Origin: Streptomyces angustmyceticus
GTDB lineage: Bacteria; Actinomycetota; Actinomycetes; Streptomycetales; Streptomycetaceae
NCBI RefSeq assembly: GCF_019933235.1
Contig: NZ_CP082945.1
Location: forward strand, 4,308,501-4,372,500
Direction: 5' to 3'
DNA: 64,000 nucleotides
Part shown: piece after piece, positions 60,055 through 64,000 of the stretch
Position numbering within the stretch: position 1 is the first letter of the stretch
Layout: each line of letters begins with the position of its first letter
Translations under genes and position numbers: made by a program
The notes under the pieces: model-generated
Seen by the model: the letters and a program-made list of their open reading frames with translations, nothing else
The model's database searches: none
What the model was told of the DNA's origin: nothing

Positions 60055-60164
60055 CGCGCCGTACCCCGAAGAGGTGACGTTTCGTCAGCCCCGGGAGCGC
60101 CGGAATTTCCGGAGGCCGGAACTCCACGCCGGCGCCCCGACGTCTGACGGATGTCCGTCCGGTC

Positions 60165-60185
60165 GGTCACACTGGACGTGTGACC
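60165..60185. promoter_or_regulatory. 21-bp inverted repeat before the PAS-PP2C gene
   Basis: GGTCACAC and GTGTGACC are perfect eight-base complements separated by TGGAC, with centres one and a quarter turns apart. It is about 130 bases before the phosphatase start and about 110 after the ndh stop. It looks like a dimeric regulator site; the regulator is unknown. The rest of 60055-60312 holds no gene. Confidence 0.55.
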
Positions 60186-60312
60186 ATGGGTGGGCTCGTA
60201 TCTGCAAAGAGTGACAATCACGAGGATTCTGGACGTTTGCTGTATTCAGCACGAGGGCGCCGAGAGCGTCCCCAGCCGACCCTTGCCCGGCCGCCGGCCG
60301 GGAGGTTCCGCC

Positions 60313-62169
60313 ATGCCGACGGCCCGATCCCGCGCGACGCGAAGTAAGAGGTACCCCTCCGTGATCTTCACGCGCTGGAGCGCCAAGTTCCCCGGCACCC
60401 AACGGCGAGCCGCCGCCCGGTCCGACCGCGCCGCACCCCGCCCCGGGACCGGCACCCCGTCCGCCGCGGCCCCGGCCCCGTCCGCCGTACCCGCGACGGC
60501 CGACGGGACCCCCGCCGCCCCGTCCGGCGCGACCACGGGCTCGGTCCCCGCGGCCCGCGCCGAACACGCGGAACCGGCGCCCTCCCGGGACACCGCCCCC
60601 GCGGCCCTGCCGCCCACGGTCGACGCCCTCTCCGTCCACGACATCCTCGGCACCATCCCCGCCCTCGTCGCCGTGGTCTACGGCCCCGAGCACCGCCTCG
60701 CCTACGTCAACGGCGCCTACGCCGGCGTCTTCGGCCCCCGCCCGGCCGGCCACACCGCCCGCGAGGCCCTTCCGGAGCTCGACACCCTCGGCCTGCTCCC
60801 CCTGATGGACCAGGTCCTGCGCAGCGGCAGACCGCGGACCGTCAAGTCCCGCAAGGTGCCCGGCGGTGCGGGCGGCGACCGCTCCCGCGACGGCTACTAC
60901 ACCTTCACCTGCACCCCGATCGAGGTCGCCGCCAGCGGCCCGGCCCCCGACCCCGAGGTCGCCTGCGTCGCCCCGCACAAGGGCGTCCTGGTCTTCGGCG
61001 CCGAGGTCACCGACCAGATCGAGTCCGCCGAGCGGCTGCGCGCCAGCGAGTCCCGCCAGCGCGAGGCCGCGGTCACCCTCCAACGCTCCCTGCTGCCCCA
61101 GGAACTGGAGCAGCCCGACGACCTCCGCGTCGCCGCCACCTACCAGCCCGGCGGCACGGACGCCGCGGTCGGCGGCGACTGGTACGACGTCATCACCCTC
61201 GGCGCCGGCCGTACCGCCCTGGTCATCGGCGACGTCATGGGCCGCGGGGTGCGAGCCGCCGCCGTCATGGGCCAGCTGCGCACCGCGGTCCGCGCCTACG
61301 CCCGCCTCGACCTCCCGCCCCACGAGGTCCTGCAGCTCCTGGACGGCCTGGCCGCCGAGATCGACGCCAGCCAGATCGCCACCTGCGTCTACGCCGTCCA
61401 CGACCCGAACGAGGGCCGGCTGGTCTACGCCTCGGCCGGCCATCTGCCCATTCTCGTACGCGACGCGGACGGCACGGTCCGCCGCGCCGCCGAGCCGACC
61501 GGACCGCCCCTGGGCACCGGCGGCTGGCTGCACACCTCCGGCTCCGTCCCCCTGGGCCCCGGCAGCAGCGCCGTCCTCTACACCGACGGCCTGGTCGAGC
61601 GCCGCGACAAGGACATCGACCACGGCGTCGAGGCGCTGGAGCGCGCCTTCGCCGGTGCCGCCGGCGCACCGGACATCGTCTGCGACCGCCTGCTGCGCTC
61701 GCTGGGCATCACCGCCAGCCACGACGACGACGTCGCCATCCTGGTCCTGCAGCACCCCGAACGGACCGGCCACGACGCGGAGCTGTTCCACAACGCCGCC
61801 CTCGAACTCCACGGCGGCACCGAAGCGGCCCCGCGCGCCCGCGCCTTCGCCTCCGGGGTCCTCGCCTCCTGGCGCTTCCCGACCGAGCTGCACGACCTCG
61901 GCGTGCTGGCCGCCAGCGAGCTGGTCGCCAACTCCCTCCAGCACGGCACCCCGCCCATGAGGCTGCGCTTGCGCCGTACGGACCGCCGGCTGATCGTCGA
62001 GGTCACCGACGGCGACGACCACCTCCCGCGCCGCCGCCGCGCCGAGCCCGTCGACGAGGCGGGCCGGGGCATCTCCATCATCGCCACCATCGCCTCCTCC
62101 TGGGGGTCGCGGCGCACCCCGGGCGGCGGCAAGGCCGTCTGGTGCGAATTCGCGCTGCCCCGCGGATAG
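60313..62169 (+). CDS. PAS-PP2C phosphatase with C-terminal anti-sigma-type ATPase domain
   Basis: 618 residues from ATG 60313, with GGAGG seven bases upstream. Ala/Pro-rich N-terminus (1-95), PAS domain (about 105-235; ILGTIPALVAVVYGPEHRLA), short helix (RASESRQREAAVTLQRSLLP), PP2C/SpoIIE domain (about 265-480) with metal sites GGDWYDVITL, VIGDVMGRGVRAAAVMG, LYTDGLVERRD and DDDVAILVL, and a HATPase_c domain (about 500-615; ASELVANSLQHG, GRGISIIATIASSWG). Phosphatase and RsbW-like kinase in one chain are typical of Streptomyces partner-switching proteins. No antagonist or sigma gene is adjacent. Confidence 0.92.
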   Translation: MPTARSRATRSKRYPSVIFTRWSAKFPGTQRRAAARSDRAAPRPGTGTPSAAAPAPSAVPATADGTPAAPSGATTGSVPAARAEHAEPAPSRDTAPAALPPTVDALSVHDILGTIPALVAVVYGPEHRLAYVNGAYAGVFGPRPAGHTAREALPELDTLGLLPLMDQVLRSGRPRTVKSRKVPGGAGGDRSRDGYYTFTCTPIEVAASGPAPDPEVACVAPHKGVLVFGAEVTDQIESAERLRASESRQREAAVTLQRSLLPQELEQPDDLRVAATYQPGGTDAAVGGDWYDVITLGAGRTALVIGDVMGRGVRAAAVMGQLRTAVRAYARLDLPPHEVLQLLDGLAAEIDASQIATCVYAVHDPNEGRLVYASAGHLPILVRDADGTVRRAAEPTGPPLGTGGWLHTSGSVPLGPGSSAVLYTDGLVERRDKDIDHGVEALERAFAGAAGAPDIVCDRLLRSLGITASHDDDVAILVLQHPERTGHDAELFHNAALELHGGTEAAPRARAFASGVLASWRFPTELHDLGVLAASELVANSLQHGTPPMRLRLRRTDRRLIVEVTDGDDHLPRRRRAEPVDEAGRGISIIATIASSWGSRRTPGGGKAVWCEFALPRG

Positions 62170-62170
62170 C

Positions 62171-62215
62171 GGTGTGCCGCCGGCCCGTCCCATCGGACGG
62201 GGCCGGCGGCACACC
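62171..62215. terminator. Bidirectional terminator between the phosphatase and MFS genes
   Basis: GGTGTGCCGCCGGCCCGTCC (62171-62190) pairs with 62195-62215 around CATC, about 20 pairs with one bulged G. Convergent genes end on both sides. Confidence 0.85.
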
Positions 62216-62255
62216 GGAGCGAGTGGTCCTCTTCTCCACGGACCGGGCGCGGGGC

Positions 62256-63560
62256 TCAGGCGCTGCAGGCCACGGCTTCGGCCTCGGCCGGCACTCGCGC
62301 CGCGGGCAGCGACGCCACCGCGCGGTGCGGATTGTCCTGCGCCGGACGCAGCATCCGCCCCAGCCACAGCGACAACGCCGTGATCCCCAGCGCGCACACC
62401 ACGAGCATCCCGATGTACGCCACGTACATCCCATGCCCCACCATCAGCGCGCCCACGGCCGGACCGACCGCCAGTGCCAGCTGCTTGACCAGGGCGAACG
62501 CCGAGTTGTACTGCCCGATCAGGGAAGCCGGCGCCAGATCGGCCACCAGCGGAGCCACCGTCGGCGACAGCATCGACTCACCGATACCGAACAGGGCGTA
62601 CGTCGAGATCAGCAGCGTCGTGGCCACCACCTGCGCGCCGTGCACCAGCCCGGACAGCCCGGCGGCTATCCACGCCACCGTCCAGACCATCCCGACCAGC
62701 GCCATCACCCGGCTGCGCCGCCGGCGCTCGACCAGCTTGAGCACCACGAACTGCGCCGCCACGATCGCCGCCGTGTTGGCCGCCAGCGCGATGCCCAGGC
62801 TGGCCGGCGGTATCCGGGTGACCTCGGTCGCGTAGGCCGCCAGCCCGGACTCGAACTGCCCGTAGCAGGCGAAGAACAGCACGAACCCCAGGACGCACAG
62901 CCACACCATCCGCCGGTCGGCGAACATCGCCCGCCAGGCACCCTTGGCCCGCTCCTCGGTCGGCACCGCGTCCTCGACCTTCGGCGCCCGCGGCAGCCGT
63001 ACGGTCGCCACCGCCGCGCCGAGCACCAGGAACATCGCGGCCTCGATCCCGAACAGCCGCACAAAGCTCGACGCGTGCGACTCGTCGACCAGCAGGCCGC
63101 CGACCAGCCCGCCGACGCCCAGCCCCAGGTTGTTCAGGAAGAACTGGGTGGCGAACGCCCGTGACCTGGTCAGCGTCGTCGAGCACCACACGATCATCGT
63201 CGCGAGGGCCGGCTGGATCACCGCGATACCGGCACCCAGGGCGATGGCCGCCGCGATGACCAGCGGCTCGGTGGACGACAGCCCAATGCCCAGGGACCCG
63301 ATGGCGGCGGAGACCGAACCGACGACGGCCACCGGAAGGGGCCCGCGCCGGTCGATGGCACGACCGGTGAGCGGCAGGACGACCAGCGCGGCCACCGCCA
63401 GCATGGCGAGCACCGCACCCGCGGTGCTCGCGCCGAGATCCCGCACCTTCGCCACATAGACGTACAGATACGGAACGGTGAAGCCGCTCCCGAACGCACT
63501 CAGCGCGTTCCCGAGCTGGATCCGGCGCAACGCGGCGCCCATCGCGGTGGTCACACTCAC
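62256..63560 (-). CDS. MFS drug-type exporter
   Basis: 434 residues from GTG 63560; ATG 63542 is an alternative start. Twelve hydrophobic segments. The MFS loop motif between helices 2 and 3 is seen in LTGRAIDRRGPLPVAVVGS, and the central cytoplasmic loop contains PRAPKVEDAVPTEERAKG. It is likely a proton-driven exporter of small hydrophobic compounds. Divergent from a MarR-type regulator with shared operators, so it is probably repressed by that protein until its ligand arrives. Confidence 0.9.
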   Translation of the reverse strand: MSVTTAMGAALRRIQLGNALSAFGSGFTVPYLYVYVAKVRDLGASTAGAVLAMLAVAALVVLPLTGRAIDRRGPLPVAVVGSVSAAIGSLGIGLSSTEPLVIAAAIALGAGIAVIQPALATMIVWCSTTLTRSRAFATQFFLNNLGLGVGGLVGGLLVDESHASSFVRLFGIEAAMFLVLGAAVATVRLPRAPKVEDAVPTEERAKGAWRAMFADRRMVWLCVLGFVLFFACYGQFESGLAAYATEVTRIPPASLGIALAANTAAIVAAQFVVLKLVERRRRSRVMALVGMVWTVAWIAAGLSGLVHGAQVVATTLLISTYALFGIGESMLSPTVAPLVADLAPASLIGQYNSAFALVKQLALAVGPAVGALMVGHGMYVAYIGMLVVCALGITALSLWLGRMLRPAQDNPHRAVASLPAARVPAEAEAVACSA

Positions 63561-63668
63561 CTACCTAGGTCAGGTCATCTAGCGGATACGGAGACGAACC
63601 GGGAGAGCCGGCACAGACACCAGGGCAAGATCCGTCCGGGACCGGACAGTCTCACCCTGAAGACTTCA

Positions 63669-63710
63669 ACTCTAAAGTTCGAAGTTAAAGAGTACATGCC
63701 GAAGAACTTC
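63669..63710. promoter_or_regulatory. MarR operator region between the MFS and MarR genes
   Basis: An AT-rich stretch contains ACTCT/AGAGT arms (63669-63693) around a central TTCGAA, and GAAG-AA-CTTC (63701-63710). The half-site AACTTC/GAAGTT recurs at least three times. It lies in the divergent promoter gap, where MarR proteins usually bind. Confidence 0.5.
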
Positions 63711-63743
63711 AACGCCAATGACTTCCATGTCATACTGCGCCGC

Positions 63744-64000
63744 ATGCCTGAGCCCTCAGATGCGGCCGCCGGCGCGGCCGAGCCGAGCCTCGAGGAACAG
63801 ATCGCCGCCTACCAGCGCGAATTCCAGGACCTCGACCCCCAGGTGGAGCAGGTCGTCTCCGCTCTCCAGCGCCTCAACCGACGGATGAACGTCGCCTACG
63901 GGCGGCAGACCGCCACCCTCGGACTGAGCAATGCCGAGTGGGAGGTCCTCAAAGCCCTCGTGGTCTCCGGAGCCCCCTACGAGCTGGGCCCCGGCGAACT
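63744..64000 (+). CDS. MarR-family transcriptional regulator, N-terminal part (partial)
   Basis: The first 85 residues are in the window, from ATG 63744; the gene continues beyond 64000. Helical N-terminus (LEEQIAAYQREFQDLDPQVE, QVVSALQRLNRRMNVAYGRQ) and the beginning of the winged helix (LGLSNAEWEVLKALVVSGAP) with the usual W-E-V-L-x-A-L MarR signature. CATACT nine bases before the ATG suggests a short-leader promoter. Divergent from the MFS exporter and likely its repressor. Confidence 0.85.
   Translation, partial: MPEPSDAAAGAAEPSLEEQIAAYQREFQDLDPQVEQVVSALQRLNRRMNVAYGRQTATLGLSNAEWEVLKALVVSGAPYELGPGE

Overview
The window is high-GC actinobacterial DNA with near-certain Streptomyces character. 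Codon third positions are strongly G/C, GTG starts are common, several promoters look leaderless, TTA codons are rare, and hallmark genes are present (bldC, atrA, lsrL, a SARP regulator, a DUF3073 protein). From memory, gene order follows the Streptomyces coelicolor core-chromosome segment from about SCO4068 to SCO4122. I see no insertion sequence, prophage or CRISPR array, so this is conserved core chromosome. Unusual content lies in RNA genes, intergenic repeats and operators, and divergent family members.

Layout. 1-5.4 kb: tail of purD, a membrane protein resembling an M48 peptidase without its zinc motif, a dimethylformamidase-like protein, and purC. 5.4-9.9 kb: a leftward ABC transporter/two-component operon bracketed by identical tRNA-Gly(GCC) genes, then an atypical tRNA-Gly(UCC). 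10-19.5 kb: lsrL, the purSQL cluster, a leaderless ArsR-type regulator with an M23 protein, an MDMPI-like protein, and purF-purM. With purD and purC, this gives seven purine-synthesis genes.

19.6-36.2 kb: DUF3073 protein, valine dehydrogenase, bldC with a strong terminator, tRNA-Asp, an HrpA-type helicase, a tRNA Glu-Asp-Phe cluster, a membrane metallophosphoesterase, a minimal zincin, a lipoprotein, a DEAD-box helicase with a repetitive tail, and tRNA-Lys. 36-46 kb: a PP2C phosphatase, a DUF2332 protein, an M23 peptidase behind a c-di-AMP (ydaO) riboswitch, an aldo/keto reductase, a PrsW-type protease, trmB and lhgO.

46-64 kb is a block rich in developmental and antibiotic regulators: an NsdA-like TPR protein, an asparagine-synthetase-like protein with an altered ATP motif, a SARP-NTPase regulator with two TTA codons preceded by a phased array of DnaA-box-like repeats, an ECF sigma factor fused to a zinc finger, membrane segments and a carbohydrate-binding-type domain, atrA (with a TTA codon), a type II NADH dehydrogenase, a PAS-PP2C-ATPase phosphatase, an MFS exporter and a divergent MarR regulator cut by the window end.

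Most interesting signals: the tRNA-Gly(UCC) that lacks both canonical D-loop and T-loop elbow sequences, the 32-33 bp phased DnaA-box-like array before the SARP gene, the one-protein sigma/anti-sigma/sugar-binding fusion, and several long intergenic palindromes.
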